From contig QKGS01000067.1 of assembly GCA_003250355.1 (NCBI GenBank), positions 228,319-292,318 of the forward strand: DNA of 64,000 bases. The letters are read 5' to 3'. Position 1 is the stretch's first letter. Each line of letters starts with the position of its first letter. A program made the position numbers and the translations under genes. Shown in pieces: positions 44,736 to 54,290 of the stretch. The DNA is from Bacteroidota bacterium (GTDB lineage: Bacteria; Bacteroidota; Bacteroidia; Bacteroidales; SZUA-534). The notes beneath the pieces are model-generated. The model made no database searches, was not told where the DNA came from, and saw only the letters and a list, made by a program, of their open reading frames with translations.

Positions 44736-45758
44736 GTGATAGCGATACAACATATACTAAATTTCCTAACTACTTTAACACCTAGTAAAGTTTATAACAG
44801 CTTAATACTAAGACTGAGCTATTGGCTTTCTGTTATATTAAAAAAGCATATACATTGGGGTAAACCTGAGTATCTGTCGATAGAGCCGAGTAACTTTTGC
44901 AATCTGAGTTGTTCTATGTGCCCTTTAGGTACTGAAAATAAAAAGAGTACTAAACAATTTATATCACCGGAACTATACAAAAGCATAATAAGCCACACTC
45001 ACAAATGGCTTGTCAATGTTCAGTTATATTTTCAAGGCGAACCATTTCTTCACCCTCATTTGCCCGAGCTAATAAAATATACAACCGATAAAAATGTATT
45101 TACTACTATATCGACCAACGGGCATTATTTGACAGAGAAAATATGCGATGAAATAATTGATGCAGGACTTAAAATTCTCATTATTTCGGTAGATGGGACT
45201 ACACAAGAGGTATATGGCAAATACCGCATTGGAGGGAGTATTGCAAAAGTAAAAGATGGTATTAATAATATTGTTAATGCCAAGAAGAAAAAAGGGACAA
45301 GTTACCCTGAAGTGGTTATTCAGTTTGTACTATTCAAATTCAACGAACATCAGGTATATGAAATGAAGAGTTTTGTAAAAGAAACCGGTGCTGACAGGCT
45401 ACAATTGAAAACTGCCCAAATTGATGATGTTAATAATAATTACAATCTAATACCTGAAGAAAAAAAATATAGTAGATACAGTTATTCGGAAGGGCGAATA
45501 ATTTTAAATCGCCAGGCACGTTTTTACTGTAAGCGAATATGGTTTGGTTCAGTTATAACATCGTATGGCAAGATTGTGCCGTGTTGTTTCGACAAAAACG
45601 CTAACCACTCATTGGGCAATGTGTATGAAAAATCAGTAATTGAATTATTTAAAAACAATGCGTCGCGTGAATTCAAAAAAAGAGTATGGGCCTCATATAA
45701 TGAAATAACTATGTGCCGTAATTGCAGTGAGGGGGTGAAAAATATTATACTAAAATGA
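44736..45758 (+). CDS. Radical SAM/SPASM protein
   Basis: 340 residues from GTG 44736, the first start codon after the -7 box; no ATG exists in frame before the cluster motif. The CX3CX2C motif is C55, C59 and C62 in NFCNLSCSMCP. An N-terminal stretch of about 45 residues may bind the membrane. The SPASM-type C-terminus has KIVPCCFD and ITMCRNC for an auxiliary cluster. These enzymes often modify peptides or mature enzymes, but no precursor peptide gene was seen nearby. Function unknown. Confidence 0.85.
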   Translation: MIAIQHILNFLTTLTPSKVYNSLILRLSYWLSVILKKHIHWGKPEYLSIEPSNFCNLSCSMCPLGTENKKSTKQFISPELYKSIISHTHKWLVNVQLYFQGEPFLHPHLPELIKYTTDKNVFTTISTNGHYLTEKICDEIIDAGLKILIISVDGTTQEVYGKYRIGGSIAKVKDGINNIVNAKKKKGTSYPEVVIQFVLFKFNEHQVYEMKSFVKETGADRLQLKTAQIDDVNNNYNLIPEEKKYSRYSYSEGRIILNRQARFYCKRIWFGSVITSYGKIVPCCFDKNANHSLGNVYEKSVIELFKNNASREFKKRVWASYNEITMCRNCSEGVKNIILK

Positions 45759-45799
45759 AAATATTTCAAATATTTATTAACGCTATTTTTATAAGCTAT

Positions 45800-46276
45800 T
45801 TAGAAAAACATTCCTCTGATAAAATAAAATGTAATCAAACCCGAAACCACAAGTTTAAAACCTACTCCGAGTAAAAAACCGAGAAAAGCTCCAAAAGCTG
45901 CTTTTAGTGCTTTATCTGAATCTTTCTTTTGTGTCATTTCGCCAACAAAAGCACCTGCAAATGGGCCGAATATTATCCCTAAAGGTCCTAAAAACAAGCC
46001 CACAACAAGCCCGATAGTTGCCCCCCACATTCCGGCTTTGCTGCCTCCAAACTTCTTTGTTCCCCAAATAGGAACTACATAATCGATAACAGTTGCAACT
46101 ACTGCCAATATAGCCATAGTCCAAAGTAAATTAGAACTAAACTCCCCCCACTGCGTATAGCTTAATGCTAACAATCCGAGAAAACTTAAAGGAGGCCCGG
46201 GTATTACAGGTAGTACACAACCTATTAGCCCTATTATTATTAGTACAATTCCAACTGTTAGGAGTAATATATCCAT
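45800..46276 (-). CDS. DUF456 membrane protein
   Basis: 158 residues with four to five transmembrane segments. The start LTVGIVLIIIGLIGCVLPVIPGPPLSFLGLL is the DUF456 signature, and a Gly-rich glycine-zipper-like region (GLFLGPLGIIFGPFAGAFVGE) is in the centre. Function unknown. Followed by no clear terminator; the neighbour flippase-like gene lies 59 bases upstream on the same strand and may be co-transcribed. Confidence 0.9.
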   Translation of the reverse strand: MDILLLTVGIVLIIIGLIGCVLPVIPGPPLSFLGLLALSYTQWGEFSSNLLWTMAILAVVATVIDYVVPIWGTKKFGGSKAGMWGATIGLVVGLFLGPLGIIFGPFAGAFVGEMTQKKDSDKALKAAFGAFLGFLLGVGFKLVVSGLITFYFIRGMFF

Positions 46277-46335
46277 TATTTATATTGGTTAAAACTAAAT
46301 GAGCACTAAAATATATAACACCTAAAAATACCAGA

Positions 46336-47289
46336 TTACTTTCTGACTTTATTCCACAACACCGCTCCTGCTATTGCAGGTAAACCCAAATTTATTATCC
46401 ATAACAATAACGATGCTACTGCTACCTGCGTTACATTATTGGTAAACAAAGATAATACCATAATAGAAATCGACCCTCGAACCGGATATTCAAATAAAGT
46501 AATAACAGGTAAAAAAAGCATAATCCCATATATAGTAAATACTGATATATATGCATTAAAAAAACTAATATCAACACCAACCATTATTAATATTAAATAG
46601 AATTGAGTAGAAAATACAATATATCGGAACAAGCTTATTACCAATACATAAGACAATACTTTATTGGTATATCTTTTTGTAAAAAATAAAAATTGTCGTA
46701 TACGTTTGTTTTTGAATACATTGTTACTTCGCTTAGCTACAAACCAGTAAAGCATTATACATACCAATAGTGACGATAAAGCAACAATTAAGCCCATTTT
46801 GTTAAATATCCACTTTTTAGGTAAATTGTTACTTATATTTAAAATAACAGCCCCCCCAATAATACCAAACAATATAGTACATACTATTTGAGCGATATTG
46901 CCTATCCAGGTAGCAAGAACACCTTTCCCTCTCTTACCCGGCGACAACATAAGAATACGGCCTGCAAAATCACCCGATCGGTTTGGAGTAAACATTGCAA
47001 CAGCAAGCCCCGACAGTACAGCAAAAACAGCTGCTTTAAAGCCAATATTTTCAATAGGATTAACAAGAAGTTGCCATTTATAACTCTCTGCAAACCAATT
47101 TACAGGCATTAGTATAAAAGCTACAATAAACAAAAACACATTATTAGTGTTTGATAATAAAACAGGTATTTCACAACCCGACAAATGATTATGAATTTGC
47201 CAAATAATGTATATAACCCCAACTATTGAGAGTAACATTTTAAACAGTTGGAATACTTTCGGATTAATATTATTCAGTATTTTTTTCAT
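46336..47289 (-). CDS. Flippase-like (YbhN/LPG synthase TM-type) membrane protein
   Basis: 317 residues with about eight transmembrane segments. The motif VFAVLSGLAVAMFTPNRSGDFAGRILML is the conserved core of the lysylphosphatidylglycerol-synthase transmembrane/UPF0104 family, and a C-terminal GYGIM-type turn (VFTIYGIMLFLPV) is visible. Likely a lipid or lipid-linked sugar translocase. No synthase domain is fused. Divergent from rsmA. Confidence 0.85.
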   Translation of the reverse strand: MKKILNNINPKVFQLFKMLLSIVGVIYIIWQIHNHLSGCEIPVLLSNTNNVFLFIVAFILMPVNWFAESYKWQLLVNPIENIGFKAAVFAVLSGLAVAMFTPNRSGDFAGRILMLSPGKRGKGVLATWIGNIAQIVCTILFGIIGGAVILNISNNLPKKWIFNKMGLIVALSSLLVCIMLYWFVAKRSNNVFKNKRIRQFLFFTKRYTNKVLSYVLVISLFRYIVFSTQFYLILIMVGVDISFFNAYISVFTIYGIMLFLPVITLFEYPVRGSISIMVLSLFTNNVTQVAVASLLLWIINLGLPAIAGAVLWNKVRK

Positions 47290-47350
47290 TGTTTGTCACA
47301 AAAATAACAATTGCTTAAACAGAAGCACCCAAAGTTGTAATTAAAAACTA

Positions 47351-47358
47351 TAAATTTG
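47351..47358 (+). promoter_or_regulatory. -7 box for rsmA-mgtE
   Basis: TAAATTTG, exact consensus, followed by CG. ATG lies 18 bases downstream. No -33 element at the right distance. Confidence 0.5.
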
Positions 47359-47376
47359 CGTCGAAAATAGTGAGGA

Positions 47377-48159
47377 ATGACAAAAGTTAGAGCAAAAAAA
47401 CATCTTGGGCAGCATTTTTTAACCGATCTGAAAGCTGCACAGCGAATAGCAGAAAGCTTAACCACCGATGCACCCAATACCATTTTGGAAATAGGCCCCG
47501 GAATGGGGGTTTTAACACAGTTTCTTCTGCAAAATGAAAGATATAACGTTTCAGTTGTTGAAATTGATACCGAATCGGTTACTTATTTAAAAGAGCATTA
47601 TCCTCAGCTAGAGGGCAAAATTATAGAAGGTGATTTTTTAAAACTTGACCTTACAAAATACTTTCAGGAGCCTTTTACAATTATTGGTAATTTCCCTTAT
47701 AATATTTCTAGTCAAATACTATTTAAAGTTCTTGAACATATCGATTTAGTACCTCAGTTTGCAGGAATGTTTCAGAAGGAAGTTGCACAGAGAATTGCGT
47801 CAGGACCCGGAACTAAAGATTATGGTATATTAAGTGTTCTTTTGCAAGCATATTACAATATAGAATACCTGTTTACAGTTAATGAGGGGGCATTTAACCC
47901 CCCACCCAAAGTAAAATCGGGGGTTATAAGGCTTATGCGGAATGAGCGAACGGAACTGCCTTGCGATGCCAAACTATTTAAGCAGGTAGTAAAAATGGGT
48001 TTCAACCAACGCCGAAAAACACTTTCAAATAGCTTAAAAGGTATGCTTGGCGACATAAAACCCGAAGGTGAAATATTTCGAAAAAGACCTGAACAATTGT
48101 CGGTTGAAGAGTTTTTTGACCTCACTATTATTATTGAAAACATTAAAAACAACGCATAA
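47377..48159 (+). CDS. rsmA: 16S rRNA dimethyladenosine transferase
   Basis: 260 residues. Dimethylates two adjacent adenosines in helix 45 of 16S rRNA. SAM-binding motif [15 protein letters not shown] (about 32-46), catalytic N-x-P-Y motif NFPYNIS (about 107), and [11 protein letters not shown] near the C-terminus are all present. First gene of a run with mgtE, 12 bases ahead, and the small membrane protein that follows. Confidence 0.97.
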   Translation: MTKVRAKKHLGQHFLTDLKAAQRIAESLTTDAPNTILEIGPGMGVLTQFLLQNERYNVSVVEIDTESVTYLKEHYPQLEGKIIEGDFLKLDLTKYFQEPFTIIGNFPYNISSQILFKVLEHIDLVPQFAGMFQKEVAQRIASGPGTKDYGILSVLLQAYYNIEYLFTVNEGAFNPPPKVKSGVIRLMRNERTELPCDAKLFKQVVKMGFNQRRKTLSNSLKGMLGDIKPEGEIFRKRPEQLSVEEFFDLTIIIENIKNNA

Positions 48160-48171
48160 AAGACTTTTGCA

Positions 48172-49524
48172 ATGCGCTTTGAATTAACCAAAGAATACCT
48201 TGAAGAATTAATATCTTCAATTGAAAATAACGATGTTGCGCAGGTAAAAAAGTATGTAAATGACCTTCACCCTGCCGATATTGCGGAAATATTCGATGAA
48301 ATAGACATTGAACACGCAAAGTTCATATACTTACAACTCGATGAAGAGGCCAGTGCCGATGTAATGATAGAACTTGAAGAGGATATTCGTGAGCAATTCC
48401 TTCAAGTACTACCTGCCAAGGAAATAGCATCGGTACTCGATAATCTTGATTCTGACGATGCTGCCGACGTAATACAAGAACTTTCCGAAAGCAAAAAAGA
48501 AGAGGTATTCATGCATTTGCCCGATGTGGAGCAAGCAGGCGACATAGCCGACCTTCTTAACTATGCCGAAAATTCGGCCGGAGGTCTGATGGCTACCGAA
48601 CTTGTTAGTATAAACGAAAACCTCACAGTAACAGAGTGTATTAATGAAATAAGAAAACAGGCAGAAGAACTCGACGAAATATTTTTTGTTTATGTTGTTG
48701 ATAATGACGAGATACTTCAAGGGACTCTTCCATTAAAAAAACTCTTAATTACAAATGGAGAAACCAAAATAAAAAACATTTGTGATAGTGGAGTAATTGC
48801 CGTAAAAACCAATACAAAATCAGACGAAGTTGCAAATATTATGGAGAAATACGACATAGTTGCACTTCCGGTAGTTGATAGCATAGGTCGGTTAAAAGGT
48901 AGAATTACCATTGATGATATTGTTGATGTAATTCGAGAGGAAGCCGAAAAAGATTATCAAATGATTTCGGGTATTAGTGGTGATGTAGAATCGGGTGACT
49001 CTATTGTTCATCAAACAAAAGCAAGAATACCATGGCTGGTAATAGGTCTGTTTGGTGGCATATTTGGTGCTTTAGTAATTGGCGGATTCCAAACGCAGCT
49101 AGGAAATTTCCCCAAACTAGCCATGTTTATTCCTTTAATTGCAGGAATGGGTGGAAACGTAGGTATTCAATCAAGTTCTATAATTGTTCAGGGTTTAGCA
49201 AACAATACCTTAGGCTTTGAATCAACTTTCCAAAAGCTTTTAAAAGAACTTTCAATAGCATTGATTAATGGCCTTATTTGCAGTGGATTACTTATGGCTG
49301 TTTCAATTTTTTTCACTCATTCATTCCGTTTTACACTAACTGCTAGTGTTTCATTACTATCAGTTATTATATTTGCATCATTATTTGGAACTTTTGTCCC
49401 ACTAAGTCTAAATAAATTTAAAATTGATCCGGCTCTGGCAACCGGACCTTTTATTACAACAACAAATGACATAATCGGTATGTTAATTTACTTTGGAATG
49501 GGAAAATTATTAATGGGAATTTAA
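48172..49524 (+). CDS. mgtE: Magnesium transporter MgtE
   Basis: 450 residues. N-terminal superhelical domain with HPADIAEIFDEID and LDSDDAADVIQEL, then two CBS domains (about 130-250), and five transmembrane segments from about 285 with VIGLFGGIFGALVIGG and IPLIAGMGGNVGIQSSSIIVQG (the Mg2+ pore, GNxGxQ). The cytosolic part gates the channel according to Mg2+. Overlapping in operon with rsmA. No Mg riboswitch is visible upstream. Confidence 0.96.
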   Translation: MRFELTKEYLEELISSIENNDVAQVKKYVNDLHPADIAEIFDEIDIEHAKFIYLQLDEEASADVMIELEEDIREQFLQVLPAKEIASVLDNLDSDDAADVIQELSESKKEEVFMHLPDVEQAGDIADLLNYAENSAGGLMATELVSINENLTVTECINEIRKQAEELDEIFFVYVVDNDEILQGTLPLKKLLITNGETKIKNICDSGVIAVKTNTKSDEVANIMEKYDIVALPVVDSIGRLKGRITIDDIVDVIREEAEKDYQMISGISGDVESGDSIVHQTKARIPWLVIGLFGGIFGALVIGGFQTQLGNFPKLAMFIPLIAGMGGNVGIQSSSIIVQGLANNTLGFESTFQKLLKELSIALINGLICSGLLMAVSIFFTHSFRFTLTASVSLLSVIIFASLFGTFVPLSLNKFKIDPALATGPFITTTNDIIGMLIYFGMGKLLMGI

Positions 49525-49535
49525 AATTAATTTCA

Positions 49536-49979
49536 ATGAATGAAACAATAATAAACACAGCTGTTGTCGCAGCATTTTTAGCATTTGCTATTTCAATAAT
49601 AAATGCAATAAGAGTAACAAGGGTGAAAAAACGTTGCGAAGTTGACCTTACAAACCAACGTGAAGATATGCAGGTAAACTGGGATAATGTGAAAAGTAGT
49701 TTCGGTAACGATATTAGAAATATTAGAAAAGATATAGGCCGACTTAACAAGCAGAATAATTCGACCCCGCCTCAAAGAAGGCAAAATGACAAAACTACTG
49801 TAAAGCAAGAACAGCAAACTGAGAGCAACAACAACTCCGACAACTCGAAAACAGAACAGGGAGAACAAAAAAACCAAAACCAACGCAGACCGAACAATAA
49901 CCGCTCTCGCAATTACAAGCCTAGAAGAAAACCTGTAAATAAAACAGAAAAAGAGTCTGTATCGGAAAAAACTGAGTAA
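49536..49979 (+). CDS. Small membrane-anchored protein with polar low-complexity tail
   Basis: 147 residues. One N-terminal membrane helix (AAFLAFAISIINAIRV), then a short coiled region (about 35-70) and a tail rich in Gln, Asn, Lys and Arg, such as NNRSRNYKPRRK. No family recognised. It begins 11 bases after the mgtE stop, and a terminator follows, so it is likely the third gene of the rsmA-mgtE operon. Confidence 0.7.
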   Translation: MNETIINTAVVAAFLAFAISIINAIRVTRVKKRCEVDLTNQREDMQVNWDNVKSSFGNDIRNIRKDIGRLNKQNNSTPPQRRQNDKTTVKQEQQTESNNNSDNSKTEQGEQKNQNQRRPNNNRSRNYKPRRKPVNKTEKESVSEKTE

Positions 49980-50001
49980 ATAATATTATACAAAATATAC
50001 A

Positions 50002-50033
50002 AAGGGCTGTTTCAAAAGTTTGAGACAGCCCTT
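50002..50033 (+). terminator. Terminator after the rsmA-mgtE operon
   Basis: AAGGGCTGTTTCA and TGAGACAGCCCTT form a 13-base stem with one mismatch, followed by ATTTATTT. Confidence 0.75.
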
Positions 50034-50134
50034 ATTTATTTGGAATATTAAACACTTAAAACGACATAGTATATTAACGTTCAATGTAAGAAATACTCAA
50101 TGAATTGATATTATGACTTTTGTAATTATCATTA

Positions 50135-50203
50135 TTTAGTATCAAGTATCAAGATATGTGTAGTTTTTTACTTTATACTTTGTACTTAATACTTGATACT
50201 AAA
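50135..50203. repeat. REP-like 15-bp inverted repeat
   Basis: TTTAGTATCAAGTAT (50135-50149) is a perfect reverse complement of 50189-50203; the 39-base centre contains related degenerate copies (CTTTATACTTTGTACTTA). This TATCAAGTAT/ATACTTGATA motif style is seen as intergenic repeats in Bacteroidota. It lies between the terminator and the TetR operators. Confidence 0.7.
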
Positions 50204-50250
50204 ATCACATTAGGGTGAAAATGATAAATAATCAGTAGAATGCTTCCGCT

Positions 50251-50266
50251 TTAACCATATGGTCAA
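50251..50266. promoter_or_regulatory. TetR operator, upstream copy
   Basis: TTAACCATATGGTCAA is a palindrome with one mismatch and shares arms with the copy at 50318. A further half-site TTTGGTTAA lies at 50284-50292. Confidence 0.6.
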
Positions 50267-50299
50267 ATTAAATAGTCAAATCATTTGGTTAATAAAAAT

Positions 50300-50307
50300 T
50301 ATCTTTG
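50300..50307 (+). promoter_or_regulatory. -7 box of the tetR/efflux operon
   Basis: TATCTTTG, exact consensus. It is flanked by the two operator copies, so a bound repressor would cover it. Confidence 0.55.
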
Positions 50308-50317
50308 TAATTTTACA

Positions 50318-50333
50318 TTAACCATTTGGTTAA
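50318..50333. promoter_or_regulatory. TetR operator, downstream copy
   Basis: TTAACCATTTGGTTAA: seven-base arms (TTAACCA and TGGTTAA) around TT, 18 bases before the TetR start codon and right after the -7 box. Confidence 0.7.
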
Positions 50334-50350
50334 AACAAACAGTTAAATTA

Positions 50351-50968
50351 ATGGAAGAAAAAGAGATACATACAGAAGAGAAGATACTAAATGCCGCCAG
50401 AGAGGTATTTATAGAAAAAGGTATGGCAGGTGCCAGAATGCAAGAAATAGCCGACAAAGCCGGTATTAACAAATCATTGCTTCACTACTATTTCAGATCG
50501 AAAGAGAAGCTGTTTTCATTTATTTTTTCAAAGCTTATAGGAAAAATAGGAAGCCGTATTGGAGAACTAATGGAAGAAAGTGTTAGTATAGAAGAAAAAC
50601 TCAAAGGCTTTGTCGATATGTATATCGACTTATTACTAAACAATCCATATTTACCCAATTTTATTTTTAATGAAATAACCCGAAATCCCGATGGTTTGCT
50701 ACAAAATTTTCATTCTGCCAATATTAACCCTCGTGAATATATGGAGCCACTTCAAAAGCAACTTTCAAAAGAAGGCTACACCATATTACCTCACGATTTT
50801 ATAATAAATATTTTATCGATGGTAATATTTCCGGTTGCAGCTCGACCAATAATTGAACGATTAGTTTTTGAAGGTAATAAAGATGAATACAAACAATATA
50901 TACTCTCGCGAAAAGAGTCGATTGTAAAATATGTAATGGGAGCTATGGAAGTGTACAAACAAAAGTAG
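50351..50968 (+). CDS. TetR/AcrR-family transcriptional regulator
   Basis: 205 residues from ATG 50351. The longer frame from TTG 50285 would run through the promoter and operator, so it is rejected. N-terminal TetR HTH: EEKILNAAREVFIEKGMAGARMQEIADKAGINKSLLHYYFRSKEKLF. The C-terminal helical ligand domain is unremarkable. Palindromic operators flank its promoter, so it is expected to repress itself and the efflux genes that follow until a drug or other ligand binds. Confidence 0.93.
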   Translation: MEEKEIHTEEKILNAAREVFIEKGMAGARMQEIADKAGINKSLLHYYFRSKEKLFSFIFSKLIGKIGSRIGELMEESVSIEEKLKGFVDMYIDLLLNNPYLPNFIFNEITRNPDGLLQNFHSANINPREYMEPLQKQLSKEGYTILPHDFIINILSMVIFPVAARPIIERLVFEGNKDEYKQYILSRKESIVKYVMGAMEVYKQK

Positions 50969-51036
50969 ATATTATGGTTAACTGGAAGCAAATAGTTGAA
51001 TACCGCAAACACCGATTGTTAAAAACAACATATATA

Positions 51037-52335
51037 ATGTTGCGTTTTACCCTAAATAAAAGAGTGCTGATAATAGTTGCATTATCAGCAATTATACTCT
51101 CATGTTTGTCGGCTAGTTCGCAGCAGGTTGTAACACTAAAAATGTGCCATGAAAGTGCCGATTCATTGTATCCAATAGTATTTCAGAAACAAAAGCTTAC
51201 ACAAATAAATGAACTTGCACTACAAAATTTACAAGCAAAGTATTTGCCCGAAATAGGGCTTAGTGCAAAAGCTACTTACCAAAGTAAAGTTACAGAAATG
51301 CCCCTGGCAATGCCCGGAGTATCGCCCCCGGTTGTTCCTCACGAACAGTTTTCGGCCACTATTGATATAAGCCAGATAATATATGACGGCGGTACAATAA
51401 AAGCAGCAAAACAGGTGTCGGAAATGCAAACCCAAAACAACACTCAACAGGTGAATGTAAATATGTATAAGTTGAAAGAACAAATAAACAATATTTACTT
51501 TCTGGTACTTGCCCTTCAAGAAAATGAAAAGATTCTGGAACTCATAAAAGAGACAATCAATGAACGCAAGACTGTATTAAAAGCGGCTGTTGATAATGGA
51601 ATACTCAATATATCGGAACTGGACAATCTGAATGCCGAGCTATTAAAAATTGATCAGCAAAAAATAGAATTATCAATTCAAATAGAACAAGCCACTTTTG
51701 CGCTTAAAGAACTTTCGTGTATAAATAATATTGATGCAATGAAACTGGATTTACCAAATATTGCTACTTCAGCAAATTACGACATACGCAGGCCTGAAAA
51801 CGAGCTATTTACAACCAATATATCTTTGCTTAGTGCAAATGCTGAAATAATAAAATCGGAACGTATGCCCAAAGTGGTTGCATTTGGTTCAGGGGGGGTA
51901 GGTTATCCTGGGTTAAATATGTTTAGCGAAACCATGGAGCCGTATCTTATAGTTGGAGCCCAGGTAAAATGGACTATCGCCGATTGGAAACAAACAAGCC
52001 GACAACAAGAACAGCTAAGTATACAAAAAGCATCAATATATGATAGTGAAAACGCTTTCAACAAACAACTGCAGATAGAGATAAATGAAGCTATACTGAA
52101 GCAGACTCAACTTGAACAACTAATAGAAAAAGACAAGCAAATAATTGAATTACGCAACAGAATTTCGAAAAATTCTGCTGCACAATTGGAAAACGGCACC
52201 ATAACATCGGCCGATTACATACATAATTTAAACGAAGAGAAACAGGCTTCAATTAATATGGAAACACATAAAATACAATTGGAGCAGGCAAAACTAAACA
52301 GGATTTATTTGTCGGGCAAACCTATTTTCGAATAA
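51037..52335 (+). CDS. TolC-family outer-membrane efflux protein
   Basis: 432 residues from ATG 51037, directly before a signal peptide (VLIIVALSAIILSCLSASSQ). An alternative ATG at 50974 adds 21 polar residues ahead of the signal, so I prefer the internal start. The long helical outer-membrane-factor repeats are visible, for example ELALQNLQAKYLPEIGLSAKA and the second-half equivalent. It forms the outer-membrane channel for the adjacent MFP and ABC exporter. Six bases separate the TetR stop from the longer frame. Confidence 0.9.
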   Translation: MLRFTLNKRVLIIVALSAIILSCLSASSQQVVTLKMCHESADSLYPIVFQKQKLTQINELALQNLQAKYLPEIGLSAKATYQSKVTEMPLAMPGVSPPVVPHEQFSATIDISQIIYDGGTIKAAKQVSEMQTQNNTQQVNVNMYKLKEQINNIYFLVLALQENEKILELIKETINERKTVLKAAVDNGILNISELDNLNAELLKIDQQKIELSIQIEQATFALKELSCINNIDAMKLDLPNIATSANYDIRRPENELFTTNISLLSANAEIIKSERMPKVVAFGSGGVGYPGLNMFSETMEPYLIVGAQVKWTIADWKQTSRQQEQLSIQKASIYDSENAFNKQLQIEINEAILKQTQLEQLIEKDKQIIELRNRISKNSAAQLENGTITSADYIHNLNEEKQASINMETHKIQLEQAKLNRIYLSGKPIFE

Positions 52336-52364
52336 CTAAGTATTGAATAATAAACTACACTAAC

Positions 52365-53246
52365 ATGAGAACATTAACTATATTGATAACTACACTACTA
52401 CTAACAGCGTGTTCCCAAAATGTAAGTAATACTGATGTCTATGGAAACTTTGAGGCAGTAGAAACAATAGTGTCGGCCGAAATGGCCGGAAAAATTATTG
52501 AACTAAATATTACAGAAGGTGATGTTCTTAAAGCAGACAATTATGTTGGTATGATAGATACAATATTGTACCCATTACAAAAAAACGAAATAGCGGCTAA
52601 CAAAACAAAACTTAAAGCGAACCTTGCCAATATTGATGCGCAGACGAAAGTACTAGAACAGCAAAAAGCAAATATGCTCAATGACCTTGAGCGAATTAGC
52701 AAAATGAAAGAATCGGGAGCCGCCACCCAAAAGCAATTCGACGACATAACCGGAGCAATAAACGTTATTGATGCACAAATATTAGCTTCTCGAAGTCAAA
52801 AAGCTGCATTGGCCAGTGAAATAAACGTAATAGAATCGAAAGAAGCTATTGTTAACGAACAATTGAAAAAATGCAAAATTATAAATCCGAAAGCCGGTAC
52901 TGTAATAGAAAAATATTCAGAACAGGGCGAAGTTACTGCACCAGGCAAGCCTATATATAAAATAGCCGACCTTGATAATATTATTTTGCGCGCCTATGTG
53001 TCGGGAGCTCAGTTACACGAAATAAAAATAGGCAGTGTATGCAAAGTACTAATAGATTCGGGTAAAAAAGAGTATCAAGAATTTGCCGGGAGAATAATAT
53101 GGATAGCGGATAAAGCAGAATTTACCCCAAAAATAATACAAACAAAAGAAGAGCGGGTAAGTATGGTATATGCCATAAAAATTGAAGTAAAAAATAACGG
53201 CTCGCTGAAAATTGGAATGCCCGGAGAAGCACTCTTTTTGAAGTAA
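52365..53246 (+). CDS. HlyD/EmrA-type membrane-fusion lipoprotein
   Basis: 293 residues. Lipobox LLTAC (Cys16). Barrel-sandwich halves are seen in VSAEMAGKIIELNITEGDVLKAD (about 37-60) and IINPKAGTVIEKYSEQGEVT (about 172-191), with a long coiled-coil hairpin between them (about 72-165). A beta-barrel domain follows. It links the ABC-2 permeases in the inner membrane to TolC. Membrane anchor is a lipid, not a TM helix. YbhG-like in layout. Confidence 0.9.
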   Translation: MRTLTILITTLLLTACSQNVSNTDVYGNFEAVETIVSAEMAGKIIELNITEGDVLKADNYVGMIDTILYPLQKNEIAANKTKLKANLANIDAQTKVLEQQKANMLNDLERISKMKESGAATQKQFDDITGAINVIDAQILASRSQKAALASEINVIESKEAIVNEQLKKCKIINPKAGTVIEKYSEQGEVTAPGKPIYKIADLDNIILRAYVSGAQLHEIKIGSVCKVLIDSGKKEYQEFAGRIIWIADKAEFTPKIIQTKEERVSMVYAIKIEVKNNGSLKIGMPGEALFLK

Positions 53247-53311
53247 AAAATGAGAATATCGAACGCAGAATATTGAAAACTAAGAAGTACGAAATACTTC
53301 ACAAATAACAA

Positions 53312-54226
53312 ATGATAACAGTTTCAAACATATCGAAACAATACGAATCAGTAAAGGCTCTTACCAACATTTCATTTTCGATTAACGATAATGAAATATT
53401 TGGACTAATAGGCCCCGATGGTGCAGGCAAAACTACATTTATGCGCCTGCTAACCACCATGCTCCTACCCGACAATGGCTTAATTGAAGCAAATGGGTTC
53501 AACACGGTTAGTGATTATAAGAAAGTAAGGAATATAATTGGCTATATGCCGGGACGATTCTCGCTTTATCAGGATTTAACAGTTGAAGAAAACCTAAACT
53601 TTTTTGCATCAGTATTCAATACTACAATTGAACAAAACTATGATCTTATTGCAAATATATACAAACAAATAGAACCATTCAAAAACCGTGTAGCCGGAAA
53701 ATTATCGGGAGGAATGAAACAAAAACTGGCTCTTTCGTGTGCTCTTATTCACAAACCCGAAATACTTGTACTCGACGAACCTACAACAGGTGTTGATGCT
53801 GTATCGCGTATGGAATTTTGGCAAATGTTAAAACGACTGAAAATGAAAGGGATAACCATAATTGTATCGACACCATATATGGATGAAGCAAGCCTTTGCG
53901 ACAGGGTAGCACTGATTCAAAATGGCCAAATATTAAAAATTGATACCCCTGAAAATATTATTAAAAGTTATCCGAAATATTTAATTGCTGTTAATGCAAA
54001 AAATAAGTACAAACTAATACATGACCTTCGTAAATATAAAAATAGTTCATCGGTATTTGCATTTGGCAGTTCAGTACACGTAACATTTAAGAATAACAAT
54101 ACTGATATAGATGAACTAAAAAATTTCCTAATTAGTGAAGGGAATGTTGAAATTGATATTAATATAGCACAACCCGATATTGAAGACTGTTTTATGGAAC
54201 TTATGAAAGCAGAGAAAAACGAATAA
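53312..54226 (+). CDS. ABC transporter ATPase 1 (YbhF N-half-like)
   Basis: 304 residues. Walker A GPDGAGKTT (about 34-42), signature LSGGMKQKL (131-139), Walker B LVLDEPTTGVD. The C-terminal extension of about 70 residues resembles those of drug-export ATPases. Together with the next ATPase it corresponds to the two halves of E. coli YbhF, here as separate genes. Follows the MFP gene after a 65-base spacer containing a small hairpin. Confidence 0.92.
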   Translation: MITVSNISKQYESVKALTNISFSINDNEIFGLIGPDGAGKTTFMRLLTTMLLPDNGLIEANGFNTVSDYKKVRNIIGYMPGRFSLYQDLTVEENLNFFASVFNTTIEQNYDLIANIYKQIEPFKNRVAGKLSGGMKQKLALSCALIHKPEILVLDEPTTGVDAVSRMEFWQMLKRLKMKGITIIVSTPYMDEASLCDRVALIQNGQILKIDTPENIIKSYPKYLIAVNAKNKYKLIHDLRKYKNSSSVFAFGSSVHVTFKNNNTDIDELKNFLISEGNVEIDINIAQPDIEDCFMELMKAEKNE

Positions 54227-54290
54227 TGAAATGTGAGAATGTGAGAATTTGTAGATTTAACAATAAATAAACCGTCTTATTCAACAGGTA

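Noticed and set aside
50285..50350. N-terminal extension of TetR
   Set aside because: It runs through the -7 box and the operator; the TetR fold begins after ATG 50351.
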